From assembly GCA_949752795.1 (NCBI GenBank), contig OX457061.1:10056492-10120491 (forward strand): a DNA stretch of 64,000 nucleotides, in the 5' to 3' direction. Shown one piece after another: positions 23,554-35,010 of this stretch; position 1 is the stretch's first letter, and the number at the start of each line of letters is the position of its first letter. The notes beneath the pieces were generated by a model. The model was not told where the DNA came from and made no database searches. It worked only from the letters and a program-made list of their open reading frames with translations. A program made the translations under genes and the position numbers. Source of the stretch: Hyperoodon ampullatus. Its lineage: Eukaryota > Chordata > Mammalia > Artiodactyla > Ziphiidae.

Positions 23554-23779
23554 CAGTTGACCCTTGAACAACATGGGTTTGAACTGCACCAGTCCACTTA
23601 CAGGCAGATTTTTTTTTCAATAAATACAGTACGACAGGATCTGTGATTGGCTGGATCTGTGGATGTGGAACCATGGATGCGGAGGAGGGAGGGCCAACTA
23701 TGGGACTTGAGCATCCACAGATTTTAGTATCTGCGGTGGTCCTGGAAACAATCCCCCAGGTTTACTGAGGGACGACTGT
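23554..23779 (+). mobile_element. Tigger/pogo-type non-autonomous DNA element, mixed ends
   Basis: The left end, CAGTTGACCCTTGAACAACA, is that of one Tigger-related group (MER2-like). The right end, the reverse of CAGTCGTCCCTCAG, is that of another (MER28-like). Between them is AATAAATACAGTACGACAGG. TA dinucleotides lie at both outer edges. Confidence 0.7.
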
Positions 23780-23899
23780 AACTGCTTAGATATTTGTGGA
23801 TTTCCACAGCACAGATCCTAACTTTAGAATCTAGGCAAAGGTTGAGTTGATTTTCGGAGATTTTCGGGGGTTTCTTTTTCTTGGCCCATCCTTTAACTA

Positions 23900-24113
23900 C
23901 AGTCATCCTCCTGTATTTGCAGGGTGTTGGTTCCAGGACCTTGAGGATACCAAAATCCACAGATGCTCAAGTCCCTCATGTAAAATGGCATAGTACAGTT
24001 GGCCTTCCATATCCTGGGTTCTGCTCTGTGCATTCATCCAACCAACCAAATTTGATCTGCAGCTGGTTGAATCTGCAGATGCCGAACCTGCATATACTGA
24101 GGGAGGACTGTTT
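23900..24113 (+). mobile_element. Second Tigger/pogo-type non-autonomous element
   Basis: Starts CAGTCATCCTCCTGTATTTG, then GGATACCAAAATCCACAGAT. It ends GCATATACTGAGGGAGGACTG, the inverse of its start. It lies 120 bp after the first copy. Confidence 0.72.
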
Positions 24114-24354
24114 TACTGTTCCTTGGGTTTTGTCACTAGGTTACTGCTCATTTCCTTGCATATTTTCCCTGGGTAAGCTCATTCACATCCATGGCTTCGT
24201 CTGTCATTTATATGTTAATGTCTTCCAAATTTGCTCAGATCTTTCTCCTAGGCTTCAGGTTTGCCTGTCCTTCACGTGTCACTTATATGTTGTTGTCCCA
24301 GATTTGCTCAGACCTTTCTCCTGGGCTGTTAGGTTTGCATCATGATGGATCTCT

Positions 24355-24760
24355 GTTTGGGTAATCCATGGACATCTCAAGCTCATTGTGTCTGAAACAT
24401 AGTTCCTCATTTCCCCTCTCCCTGTTAAGCTGTTCCTACTTTTCAGTTCACAGTTTCATTTGTTGGTGCTGTCATGCAAGCCGTACACTTTCGCCTTCTC
24501 CTTAACCCTCCACATCCACTCAGTCACCAAGTTCTACCAATTTTATCTCCTAAATATTTTTTTAAACTATTTCTTAAGTTCATAGGCCTATCTTTCACTG
24601 CCTTACTTTGGATTTCATCATCTCTTCCCTGAGCTGTAGTCACAGCTTCATAACTAATCTTGTGTCTTGTCCATCAGATTAATTTTCTGTGCAACTGCCA
24701 GAGCAGTCTCTCTGAAATGCTAACCTAAACAGCAGCTTTGAACTCCTGGTAGTTTTAGTT
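24355..24760 (+). mobile_element. L2 remnant
   Basis: GGACATCTCAAGCTCATTGT, TCACCAAGTTCTACCAATTT, ACTGCCAGAGCAGTCTCTC and AAACAGCAGCTTTGAACTCC fit forward L2 sequence internal to the 3' end. Confidence 0.65.
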
Positions 24761-24849
24761 GCTAACTACATGTTCTGCTGTATGTTATTTTAGTGCCTTT
24801 TCTCTTTGAAAAAAGCTGGATGAATGAATCATCTTTGAAGATTCATTTT

Positions 24850-25100
24850 AGACCAGGGAATAATAGCAGTAACAATAATAGTAAACATTTGTATAGTGCT
24901 TACCATGGGCCTGGTGCTTTTATACACATATAACATATATGATTTCTTTCAGTCCTCACAATAATCCTATGAGATAGGCACCAAAATTGTTCCCATTTAT
25001 AGATGAGGAAGCGGAGGCACAGAAATTGTTACTTGCCTTAGGTCCCATGGTGAGTGAGTGGCTGAGTCCAGATTTGAACCTAGGCAGTCTGATGCTCTTA
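24850..25100 (-). mobile_element. MIR SINE remnant
   Basis: AGTAACAATAATAGTAAACA, AGATGAGGAAGCGGAGGCAC and CCAGATTTGAACCTAGGCAG in reverse MIR order; one of the best preserved MIRs here. Confidence 0.8.
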
Positions 25101-25369
25101 AGTTTCTCCTGTGTCCCTTTCCCCAACCTTCCTGATTCCCTCCACTTCCCCCACTCCAAAGGTTAATTATCTTCTCCCTGCTATTGCAATAACCTATGCA
25201 GGGCCTGATGTTAATCCGCGGTTCATAGGACAGATCGGGAGCACATTTTATTTTAAACATTTTTGAACAAGGAGCCAGCATTATGGACTGTTTAATTGCC
25301 TGCTCCCTCTTGCCCCTGTCTTAAGGTGGCTAAGTTGGAAGTGATCACTTCCATTACCTTGATCTTAGT

Positions 25370-25615
25370 CACCTCTGTGAAGCCTTGTCTGAGCATCTAG
25401 TTTCCTTTAGATAGCTTTCCTTTGTGTTTCCATAGTACTTTGTTATATAGAATCCTCCAGCATTGCTCTCATCCTTTACTGTGACCATTTATGTACTCTT
25501 CTTCTTGCTTGACTGTAAGCCTTTTGGGGATAGGGACTATGACTTGTTACTTTATACTCCTAATTCCCAGCATGTAGTAGGTATTCACACTTGTCGAATT
25601 TCTTGAATGAACAGG
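25370..25615 (+). mobile_element. L2 3' end remnant
   Basis: CTTGCTTGACTGTAAGCC, GGGGATAGGGACTATGACTT, CCCAGCATGTAGTAGGTATT and TTTCTTGAATGAACA follow the forward L2 3' end. Confidence 0.7.
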
Positions 25616-25699
25616 TAAGTCCGACCCATATCTAGACTAGTGAGAGAAGAGGATTCAAAGTGTGATGAAATGGACTTAACCTGGAAATTCGAGGCAGCA

Positions 25700-25880
25700 T
25701 ATAATAGCTGTTCCGAGCAGGGGTTGTGGAGCCAGGCTGCCTAGGTTTTATCTTGGTTCTACCTCTCACTAGTTATGGGGCCTTGGGCAAGTCTCTGCCT
25801 CAGTTTACTGATTTGTAAAACATAAATAGTAATAGAGTCCACCTCTAACAGTTTTGTAAGTGATGTAAGTGTAAATAAGT
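25700..25880 (+). mobile_element. MIR SINE remnant
   Basis: GGAGCCAGGCTGCCTAGGTT, TGGGCAAGTCTCTGCCTCAG and TTACTGATTTGTAAAACAT match forward MIR. Confidence 0.75.
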
Positions 25881-26309
25881 AAGCAGCCTTCTGGAATCAG
25901 AGAATTAATTATTCTACTTAAAGTGTATTTTGTGAAACACTCCCACCCTAACTGTATACCATTATAGGCAGAATGAAGCCAGTCCTGCTGCTCTATCCTC
26001 ATGTTTGATCCATCTGGTAATAGTTTTTTTTAAAAAGGTAATCTAGAAGATATAAAATATACTTGTCAAAGTTAGTGCAGTTTTGTTAATAATAATAACA
26101 GTTACCATTTATTGAGGTTATGAAAGTGCCATTCAAATGAAAGTACAAGGCACCTTTCACAGTCACAGAAAAATAGTTTGGGGATTATCTGCTAGTTTAG
26201 ATTATTTTATGCTGTCCTTCCTTCATTAGGAGTTGAATAAATAAGTTTGATAGTTGACAGCTTATTTTCCCTCCAAACAAATGTAGCTAGAGCAGGAAGA
26301 GTCAAGAAT

Positions 26310-26510
26310 ATTGCATCTTGGATTTGAATAGTGCTTTTTTACTTTTTGTAAGTATCCCTATGAGGTGGATAAGTAGCACATAGGTTATGGATATTTCACT
26401 GCTGAGGGAACAGAGGCGGAGGCACCTAACTCACCTGAAGTCATCCCATAGCTAGTCCCTACGCAGGCTACAGGCAGTAACCTGGAATTCCAGATGTGTT
26501 TACTAACTTT
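26310..26510 (-). mobile_element. MIR SINE remnant
   Basis: Weak reverse MIR: CTATGAGGTGGATAAGTAGC, CAGAGGCGGAGGCACCTAAC and CATCCCATAGCTAGTCCC. Confidence 0.5.
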
Positions 26511-26825
26511 AACGCTTCCTAGAACGTAGTTCTAGGAAGCAGTTTCTATACATAATAGCATTTTTTAGAAAAAGGTATGATAGTGCTCACTCAAATCAGT
26601 CAGTGTGGTTTACCTTTTAGAGGGTTTGCTGCCAAAATCTTGATGCTATTAAAATCTTTGTCAAAAAAGGAATTCCTCATACCTCTGTTCTTAGAGTCTG
26701 AACCACGGCACCGTGATATAAGTAGAACATGCAGTGGAATTCTTCTGGCCTTTGAGGGAAAACAGTATGAAGCAAAAACACACAAACCTTTTTACTTGAA
26801 CCCTGGGTGAACATCCGATTACATT

Positions 26826-26877
26826 CTCCTCCTCCACCTCCTCCACCTCCTCCACCTCCTCCACCTCCTCCACCTCG
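26826..26877. repeat. Trinucleotide-derived tandem repeat (CCTCCA)n
   Basis: About eight units of CCTCCAC/CTC-type hexamers with little divergence. Reverse-strand readings of it give artificial Glu-Val or Gly runs and are not proteins. Confidence 0.93.
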
Positions 26878-27465
26878 CATGTGATTGGAGTAGAATTTGA
26901 GAGCTGAAAAGGCCCTTCTTAATAGTTCATCCTCCCCATTTAACAGATGCAAAAAATGGACTGATGTGTAAAACAGGTTTAAAGAGTTTTAAAGAGGTAA
27001 CTTGTCCAAGGCCATGTAAGTAGGTCCCTGGTAATTAGGGAATTGGAAGTCGGGTTTCCTGAGTGGTGCTTGCAATAAACTGTGTTGCTTCCCTCAATGG
27101 ATGATATGGTTAACCTGAGAGCCAGGTTAACATAACTATTGAATTCTTCTACTTGGTTAAGCAAACTTCAAATATTGAGGAGACAATAAAAGGAAAATAC
27201 ATCTTAGACTGTAGCAGGAGAACTATCTACTGAACCAGCACCATGGATAAGGGCCCTTTTTTTTGCCCTTTTTTTTTTTTGAAAATCATGGCGCCACCCT
27301 TTGGGAACAGGAGAGATTTGTTTTGTCTGTTTATTCCACACTGAGCCCTTGCTGGATGCCAGCCACTTTCTACTAGAAACTGGCAGTACAGTGATGATTA
27401 AGACAGTGTGCTTAAGGAGCTGAGAGTTTAGAAGAGAAAACCAACGTACAGACAGTCATTATTAT

Positions 27466-27471
<6 letters not shown>

Positions 27472-27516
<45 letters not shown>

Positions 27517-27706
27517 GGTACGCGGGCCTCTCACTGTTGTGGCCTCTCCCGTTGCGGAGCACAGGCTCCGGATGCGCAGGCTCAGCGGCCATGGCTCACG
27601 GGCCCAGCCGCTCCGCGGCATATGGGATCCTCCCAGACCGGGACACGAACCCGCATCCCCTGCATCGGCAGGCGGACTCTCAACCACTGCGCCACCAGGG
27701 AGGCCC
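27472..27706 (-). mobile_element. Short CHR-like SINE with very long T(A) tail
   Basis: A reverse copy preceded by a T run of about 45 bases (27470-27514). Target duplication CATTATTATTTTTTT at 27457-27471 and 27707 onward. The long uninterrupted tail suggests a recent insertion. Confidence 0.93.
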
Positions 27707-27800
27707 CATTATTATTTTTTTTAAAGTGTGATTAGTTTCTTTGTTTATTCATTCATTCATTTATTCATTCCTTAACAAAGCAACCAGAGAGATACTTTTA

Positions 27801-28034
27801 TTTTTTATTATTTAAAAAAATATTTATTTATTTGGTTGCGCTGGGTCTTAGTTGCAGCAGGTGGGCCCCTTAGTTGCTGCTTGCGGGCTCCTTTAGTTGT
27901 GGCTCGAGGGCTCCTTACTTGTGGCATGCAAACTCTTAGTTGTGGTGGGATCTAGTTCCCTGACCAGGGATTGAACCCAGGCCCCCTGCATTGGGGGCTC
28001 GGAGTCTTAACCACTGCGCCACCGGGGAAGTCCT
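27801..28034 (-). mobile_element. CHR-type SINE (older form)
   Basis: TATTTATTTATTTGGTTGCG to CACCGGGGAAGTCCT with exact target duplication CAGAGAGATACTTTTA at 27785-27800 and 28035-28050. Confidence 0.93.
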
Positions 28035-28050
28035 CAGAGAGATACTTTTA

Positions 28051-28590
28051 AAATGTGAGTTAGATCATATTGCTGCTCACAGTCTTTCAGTGATTCTCCT
28101 TTCTACTTGTAATTAAAGCAAAGTCCTTAGAATTGCCTGTAAGGCTCTACTCACTTTTCCCCACTCTTCAGACCTCATCCTCTACTACTTGCTTCCTTGC
28201 TGGGCTCCTTGATACTTAGTGCCAGGCATACTCCCCCTGCTTGGCAACACGCTTCCCTCAGAAATCCGCATGGCTTGTTCTTTCATCTTCAGGGGTTAAC
28301 TCTCAAATGTCACCTTCTCAGTGAAGCATCCCTTGACTACTTTATTTACAATTGCAGCTGTGGCTCCACCTACCTAGCATGCCCTAGATCTCTTTTCTGT
28401 GCTACTTTTCTCCATAGCATTTCTAACTTATTGTATAATTTAATTCTCTGTTTTGTTTGTCTCCTTCATTAGAATGTGAACTCCATGAGGGCAGGACTTT
28501 CTGTCTGCTTTGTTTTCTGCTGTACTCTCTGCATCTAGAATAGTGCCTGGCACACAGGAGGCATTCAATAAATATTTGTTGAATGAATAA
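28051..28590 (+). mobile_element. L2 3' end remnant, well preserved
   Basis: CTCAAATGTCACCTTCTCAG, TTCTCCATAGCATTTCTAAC, AATGTGAACTCCATGAGGGC and CAATAAATATTTGTTGAATG give the full forward L2 3' end order. The 91-residue reading frame over it is a by-product. Confidence 0.88.
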
Positions 28591-29048
28591 ATTCAACAAA
28601 CACTTAGCACGTATTACTAACAGGCAATGTGCTGGATTAATTATTTGGTAGAAGTAGTGATGAAGTGCAGTACAGTGGGACCACATGGGAGCAGCTAACC
28701 TGGTCTGTGGGATTCATCAGGGAGATTTCCCGAGAGAATTGACCATTGAGCTGGATTTAGAAGAATGAGTAGGAGGAGGCCAGGTGACAGTCTTCAGATC
28801 AAGTTATAAGTTTGGAGGAATGTAACTTGTCTTTATTGTAGCAATTTGAGCTGTGGTTCTCCATAGGGTAGGATAAAATTTCAGAAAACAGATGCTAGGA
28901 GTTGAACTTTGTTTAGCACCTTCGAAGATTTGAGCATAGATTTTAGTAGCAAAGTTGTATATGTATGTATTAATCTTGGTATTAATGAAACCATTCGGGG
29001 GTTGGAAATTACCACAGATTTAGTGGCTTCAAACAACACATCACTGCA

Positions 29049-29275
29049 AGGTTTCTCGACCTCCACATTATTGATATTGACATTTTGGAGGGTATAAGTC
29101 TTTGTTGTGGGTGCTGTCCTGTGCATTGTATGATGTTTAGCAGCATCCTTGGCATCTACCCACTAGATGCTAATAGCACCCACCCCCAGTGTGACAACCA
29201 GAAATGTCCTCAGACCTTTGCTCAGGGGAGCAAAATTGCCTTCCAATTGAGAACCACTGCATTAGAACCACTGTA
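29049..29275 (+). mobile_element. MER20-like hAT DNA transposon
   Basis: Between AAGGTTTCTCGACCTCCAC and CAATTGAGAACCACTG lie GACATTTTGGAGGGTATAAG, GTGGGTGCTGTCCTGTGCAT, TGTTTAGCAGCATCCTTGG and GTGTGACAACCAGAAATGTC. This is the order of the hAT-Charlie element I know as MER20. It is a non-autonomous element without genes. Confidence 0.82.
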
Positions 29276-29336
29276 TCACTGTTGTTGAGGGTCCAGGGAT
29301 TTCTGTCTTTAACAACTTTGCAAATGATTGAGGGAG

Positions 29337-29373
29337 ATATATATATGTATCTCTCTATATAGATATATATATA
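29337..29373. repeat. AT-rich dinucleotide tract with inverted symmetry
   Basis: GAGATATATATATGTATC and GATATATATATACC surround TCTCTATATA; a hairpin is possible. Probably a degenerate (TA)n microsatellite. Confidence 0.7.
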
Positions 29374-29500
29374 CCTTAGCAGAGTAACCACATCTCTGAA
29401 TTTAGAATTAAAAAATTTGAAATTGGCAATTCCTTAAACACGATATTCATACAACTAACTGTATTAAAGGTAGAAATAAAGTGCTTTTACAACAGTTTGC

Positions 29501-29710
29501 AGGGACTTCCGTGGTGGCGCAGTGGTTGAGAGTCCGCCTGCCGATGCAGGGGACACGGGTTTGTGCCCCGGTCCGGCAAGATCCCACATGCCGTGGAGCG
29601 GCTGGGCCTGTGAGCCATGGCCGCTGAGCCTGCGTGTCCGGAGCCTGTGCTCCGCAACGGGAGAGGCCACAACAGTGAGAGGCCCGCGTACCGCAAAAAA
29701 AAAAAAAAAA
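29501..29710 (+). mobile_element. Short CHR-like SINE
   Basis: Forward copy AGGGACTTCCGTGGTGGCGC to a poly-A tail. AGTTTGC precedes it (29494-29500) and follows it (29711-29717). Confidence 0.92.
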
Positions 29711-29717
29711 AGTTTGC

Positions 29718-30047
29718 GGGGCTTCCCTGGTGGCTCAGTGGTTAAGAATCCACCTGCCAAGGCAGGGGACACGGGTTCAAGCCCTGGTCCGGGAAGATCC
29801 CACATGCCACGGAGCAACTAAGCCCTCCGCGCCACAACTACTGAAGCCTGTGCGCCTAGAGCCCATGCTCCACAACAAGAGAAGCCACCGCAGTGAGAAG
29901 CCCGCGCACCGCAATGAAGAGTAGCCCCGACTCGCCGCAACTAGAGAAAGCCCGCGCACAGCAACAAAGACCCAACACAGCAACAAAGACCCAACACAGC
30001 CAAAAAATATATAAATAAATAATTAAATTTATATTTTAAAAAAACCA
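29718..30047 (+). mobile_element. Long CHR-2-type SINE, directly behind another SINE
   Basis: Forward copy GGGGCTTCCCTGGTGGCTCA to ATATATAAATAAATAATTAA, with AGTTTG again after its tail (about 30050). Its 3' part has a local duplication of CAACAAAGACCCAACACAG. Confidence 0.92.
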
Positions 30048-30309
30048 AAACAGTTTGGAACCTAGGAATTGGAGAAGGGTTCACAGAGGAAGAAATATTT
30101 GAGTTGGACTTAGAAGAAGAAGGTTTGTATTGGAGGATAAGGGTACATCTCACACAAAGGAAGTCTCTTTACCAAAGGCTGGATTGTGTTCAGAATACTC
30201 CTGGGAGTTGCCTTCTGGGGAGAAGGGGCAGGTGAATGAAACTGGGTTGTAAAGAGCCCTAAATGTTGTACGTGAAGGTGAAGGGGCTTAGGCTGTTTTC
30301 CTGCACTAT

Positions 30310-30905
30310 TTTCATTTCTGTTGTTGCCTAACAAATTACCGCAAACTTAGTGGCTTAAAACAACCCTAATTTATTATTTCTCAGTGGGTCAGGAGTCGTG
30401 GCTTCAGCTAGGTTTTCTTTTTTTTTCCTTTTCCTTTTTTTTTTTCTTTCTTTCTTTTTTCTTTGGCTGTGCCACGCAGCTTGTGGGATTTTAGTTCCCT
30501 GATAAGGGATTGAAGCCAGGCCCCCAGCAGTGGGAGCGTGGAGTCCTAACCTCTGGACCGCCAGTGAATTCCCTCAGCTGGGTTTTCTGCTAAGGGTCTC
30601 AAAGGGATGAAATTAAGGTGTCAGTGGACTCCAGCCTAAGGTCCCCATTTCCTTGTTACCTGTTGGCTGCGACCACTCTCATCTCCTAGAGGCTGCTCTT
30701 AGATTCTTGCCTTATAGTTCCATAACATGGTTGTTTGCTTTTTCAATACCGGCAGGAAAATCTCTGGCTTAAAATCTCTCTCCCGGGTTGCTTAGGATGA
30801 AGTTGCTTAGAAGCAAGTCAGGTTCCACCCACACTCGAGGGAATAACACAGAGGCATGGATATCAAGAGAAGAATTTCTGGAGCCATCTTAAAATGTTGA
30901 CTACC
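30310..30905 (+). mobile_element. MLT1-type LTR (ERVL-MaLR), solo, split by a SINE
   Basis: CTAACAAATTACCGCAAACT, AGTGGCTTAAAACAACCCTA, TTTCTCAGTGGGTCAGGAGT and AATTAAGGTGTCAGTGGACT give the order of MLT1 LTRs, on the + strand. A SINE sits between 30420 and 30573. No retroviral gene is present. The LTR is old and decayed. Confidence 0.78.
30420..30573 (-). mobile_element. CHR-type SINE (older, short) in the MLT1 LTR
   Basis: Pyrimidine-rich (TTTC/TTCC)n tail then TTTGGCTGTGCCACGCAGC to GAATTCCCT. Diverged target duplication CTTCAGCTAGGTTTTCT and CCTCAGCTGGGTTTTCT. Confidence 0.88.
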
Positions 30906-31035
30906 ATATGTACTTTTAGCTCCATGAAGGCAGTAGCCAGGTCTTTTCAATTTTTTTTGCTCAGCATTGTGTCTCTGGTGCCTGGCACATAGTAAGTGCT
31001 TTATAAATATTTGTCGAATGAAATCAATGAATGGT
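30906..31035 (+). mobile_element. L2 3' end remnant
   Basis: TAGCTCCATGAAGGCAGTAG, GTGCCTGGCACATAGTAAGT and ATAAATATTTGTCGAATGAA match the last bases of L2. Confidence 0.75.
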
Positions 31036-32384
31036 AGCAGTTGAGTGTTACTTATGGTTTCAGCTCTTACACTGGTAATTTCACATGGAGAAGCAGTCTA
31101 GTTTCTTTGGCATTATTCATTTCTTTAGGTAAAACTATAAACATTTTTACCTGGAATCTTAAAGTAAAACCTAAAATTATTTGTTTATCATAACAAGTGT
31201 CAATCAAATCTGTTATCTCAGAGAGACAACACCCATTGGAAAAATAATTTAGGGCTACATTGCACCAAACTGGCAGATTTCTTGTAACAGCCAGAAATGA
31301 TGGCAGCTTTGGAGTTGTGGAGGTGGTGGGTAGTTAGGTTGTCTGAAGTTTCACAGCTATTGCTAATAACAACAATTTCAAATAATAAACAAGTATTTCA
31401 AAACACTGGAAATACTGATGGTTTTGTAATAACTGCTTTATAATATTGATTTCAGTCTAAGTTGTGCTTAGAACTTTATATATAGTTTGGTGTTATTATT
31501 AATTATGGTTGTTCTCCATACTTGTTGTAGGAAACATTTTGAGCAATATTTAGATCTTGAGTTATCTATTGATAAAGGACCATTTTACCTTCAGAAAGTC
31601 AGGTATTTCTGACACCAAAGTCTGTGTTTTTCCAGTAGACCTTGCTGTTCAAAATGGGGTTATGAGAATCTCAGTATATGCCAGTCGGTCCTGGAAGCCA
31701 CAAAGTAAGCAAGGCACATCTTCCTGGACTATCAGTTTTAGTGACTATATTCAAAGGTAAAATATTTTTTTCTATTAAAACAAATACAGGTTCAGTATGT
31801 TATAGGATAGAATGTAAAATATGAATGAATTCTAAAAATAAATTTCTTACAGCATGTTGCTTTATGTGGCTCCCCCTAGGTTCTCTCTTACCTTGATTTA
31901 TGGTTACTCTCCTCTGCCCTTCAGGTGTGTCCGTGGACAAGTTTGAGAGGCACTGTACTGTACCAGTCTCCCTTTAACTGGATCTTGGCAGATGGTAAGA
32001 TTCAGAGACATTTCAGGTGGAGGTTAGTGGTACAAGGAAAGAAAAATCAAGGGCCAGGGTCCCTTTCCCTCTGTCCACAGGAGATATTTGATAGGAGAGG
32101 AGACCTGGTCTCCTGGTAGATTGGTGAGGGTCTGGCTGGTCCCAGATGGCCTCAGTCACTCACGGTGGGGGTGGCATCACAGTAGCTGGAATGATCGACG
32201 GCTGAGCCTCTCTGCATTTGGTCTTTTATCCCGAGCTTCTTCCCATAATTCAAATATGGTCCAAAGAAGGCTGTAGCAGAAGCTGCAAAGTCTCTTGAGA
32301 CCGAGATTCAGAAGTCCCACATTCCTTCAACTACATTCTGTTGGTCACAGCAAATTACAAGTGAGCCCAGTGATGGGAGGAGCT

Positions 32385-32560
32385 GCAAAGACTCAAAAAT
32401 CTACCAAGTGACCTTGGGCAAGTTACTTAATGCCTTCAAGCCTTAATTTTTAAAAATAATCTATAAAATGGGGGTAATAGTAACACCTACTTTCTGGGGT
32501 GGTAGTAAGAATGAAATATGTTGTTACATGAAAAGTACAGCTGATAGTAAGAAGCTCAGT
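32385..32560 (+). mobile_element. MIR SINE remnant
   Basis: AGTGACCTTGGGCAAGTTAC, TTAATGCCTTCAAGCC and CTATAAAATGGGGGTAATAG match forward MIR. Confidence 0.75.
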
Positions 32561-32564
32561 AATT

Positions 32565-32860
32565 GTCATCTGTTACTGTCCTTGTGTTTTTGCCTAATGA
32601 AAGCCTGCCCATCCTTAAATGCCACCTTCTTCCTTCCTAAAGCCTTCTGTAACTTTCTTGTCTCTTGGAAAATATATTGTCTTAGTGTCTTATTTGACGG
32701 GTAGTATATTGCCTTATATTACTGTTATGTATGTACACAACATAGCTCATCTGCTGAAGCCTGTAAGCCTCTGGAGGATGCAGGCCAGTGTTCATGTACC
32801 TTTTTGTAGGAGTCCCAGTGCCTAGTTCTCAATGATGTTTAGTGAATGAATCCCATATTA
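32565..32860 (+). mobile_element. L2 3' end remnant
   Basis: CCATCCTTAAATGCCACCTT, CCTGTAAGCCTCTGGAGGAT, CCAGTGCCTAGTTCTCAATG and TTTAGTGAATGAATCC in forward order. Confidence 0.65.
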
Positions 32861-34249
32861 TTCGAAAGAAGATAAGCATTTGTTTTCTGTTGTTGTAATT
32901 TGGTCTAGTAAGTACTTTTAGTCAAAGTATAGAAATAAAAATGTGAAGGGAAAAATTAAACTCTCTAGATATAAGGTCTCACTGCTTACTGTTTAATTAA
33001 GTTAGGCATATTCACATGGAGATTTTAATTCCCTGAGGGGAAAAAATGGCTCAATTTTACTCTTCTAAAAAATAAGTGAAGATTTAATTTAGAGTTAAAT
33101 TGGAGAGAGTTAGAAAAAGAGATTTAAAATCAATAAAGTGCATTTTATTTTAATGGTCATTTCAGTTATTTTCTAACTCCAGGGGTTATGAATTCTGAAC
33201 TTTAATTAGATCAAAGAACTTTGAAATCTTAGTAAAAAACAGGGTCTGATGGTTTTTATAAATGTACAGAATAAAAAGGCTTTGTTTTTCTAACTTGTGA
33301 TCATTTCTTGTTGTGCAAAATAAATGTGAGTGCTTCTATAACATTCTTAAGGAATCTTGTGTAGGAATCAGGTTCAACGTGCCTAATGCTAATGGCATGA
33401 AGTCGGGGTACAGTGTGGAAAGGTAAAAAAAAAAAAAAATCTTGCATCTGCTGTTACATGTTGTTAACTCCCTCAGCAGACTTTAAATCATTTCAAGTAC
33501 AGTAATAGTGTGGGAGGTAAATTAACTAACCATTAACAATCTTATAAATACACAATTAACATGCCAACATTTATATGACACATTGATGGGGCAGCAGTAA
33601 TTTTTGATTGGGAGTTTGCAGACCTTTGAGAAGCCCCAGGCTGTTGCTTATTCAGACAGGTTTTCACAGATTGCAGGTGAGGGCAGCTTGAAGTCTGTCT
33701 GGCAGAGGGAAGTGAGTGTGTAGTGTTTTGAAAATCCAGGAACAACCACTGGCTGGACTTGAGCATTTGAAGTCACGTTGCTATCTCAGGTCCTTAGGGA
33801 GTGAAGAAGTATAAGGAGGGCACATTTGCTTCTGGTGGAGTTATTTAAAGAGACAGAATATTTTAGGTATGGACTTTGTAGCTGAAGTTGCATGAATTTC
33901 TAGGGATTTTCAGAAAGATACTTAGACCTAACTGGGGATTTAAAGTAAACCCTTCTCTGTGGTTTCAGGTCAACAAGTAGATGATCTCTGGAGTTCATTT
34001 CATGTGTAAAATTTTATGATTTTTAGTTTTGAACAATTATTAAGTGTGCTGCTTATTTCTTGCTGTTGTACAAATCACTGTTGCATTAGTGGAGGGAAGG
34101 CTAAGGGTCTAGTCTACTGCATAACACGTTTACTGTCTTACATCTTTCACAAGGACCCATGGGAGAAATTTCTCTCAGGCCCTGGAACTCAACAACAGGA
34201 TTTTAAAAAATCATGTTTATTATAGCTGTTGTAGTTTTTGTTCCTCTTT

Positions 34250-34460
34250 GTTTTGAGAGGCTATAGAGTGGTTAAGATCCCAAGCTCTTGGGTTTGATTC
34301 TTGGTTCTATTTACTTATTAGCTGTCTGGGTTTGGGCAGGTTTCTTACTTTGCCTCAGTTTTTTCATCTATAAAATGGGGGTAAAAATAGTTACCCTCCT
34401 ATGGGGTTATTTTGAGAATTATATGAATTAATCCATGTAAAAAGGAAAAACAAGTCTAGC
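34250..34460 (+). mobile_element. MIR SINE remnant
   Basis: TATAGAGTGGTTAAGATCCC, TTGCCTCAGTTTTTTCATCT, ATAAAATGGGGGTAAAAATA and TATATGAATTAATCCATGTA match forward MIR. Confidence 0.8.
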
Positions 34461-35010
34461 TTTTATAATAAGTTAAAGTTAGTTATTATCATTGCTTTTT
34501 GCTTCTGGGATTCTCCATTCTACCTGTAGAAAATGTACATGGCATGCACTGGCTTATGGATTCATATTAAGTTACTTCCCTTTTGCCACTTTGCTCATCT
34601 ACTTTTTTACTGTGTTGTACCTTATGTATTTGTTTTTTAAATAATACATTGCAAATAAAGTTTGGAGAGTGTATGTGTATAAAGTTAGTATTAAGAATAT
34701 ACTTATTTAAGACTTGATACCCATTTAAGCCTACTAAAAATTTACTCCCCTGTTAGGGCATGCTTCCAAGTTACCACAGGCAGGTTACATGGTCATTAAT
34801 GAACACAAATCAAATGGTTATGTGAAGTGGTAATAGCATCCAAGTTGCACCTGGAACCACACTTAGCATACAGTAGGAACTTAATAAATATTTGTTGAAT
34901 GAATGAAGTATGAAAGGAGACCATCCAGTACATTAAAAATGGCCATGTCATTTTGGGACATCTCTTACTATCCTCCCACTCTCTGTGGTTGTCCCTTTTG
35001 CTTCCTTTTT

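Noticed and set aside
23881..24345. 154-residue frame
   Set aside because: It starts within Tigger-type DNA and runs into adjacent non-coding sequence; no transposase motif.
26677..26952. Gly-rich or Glu-Val-rich reverse proteins
   Set aside because: Translations of the (CCTCCA)n repeat.
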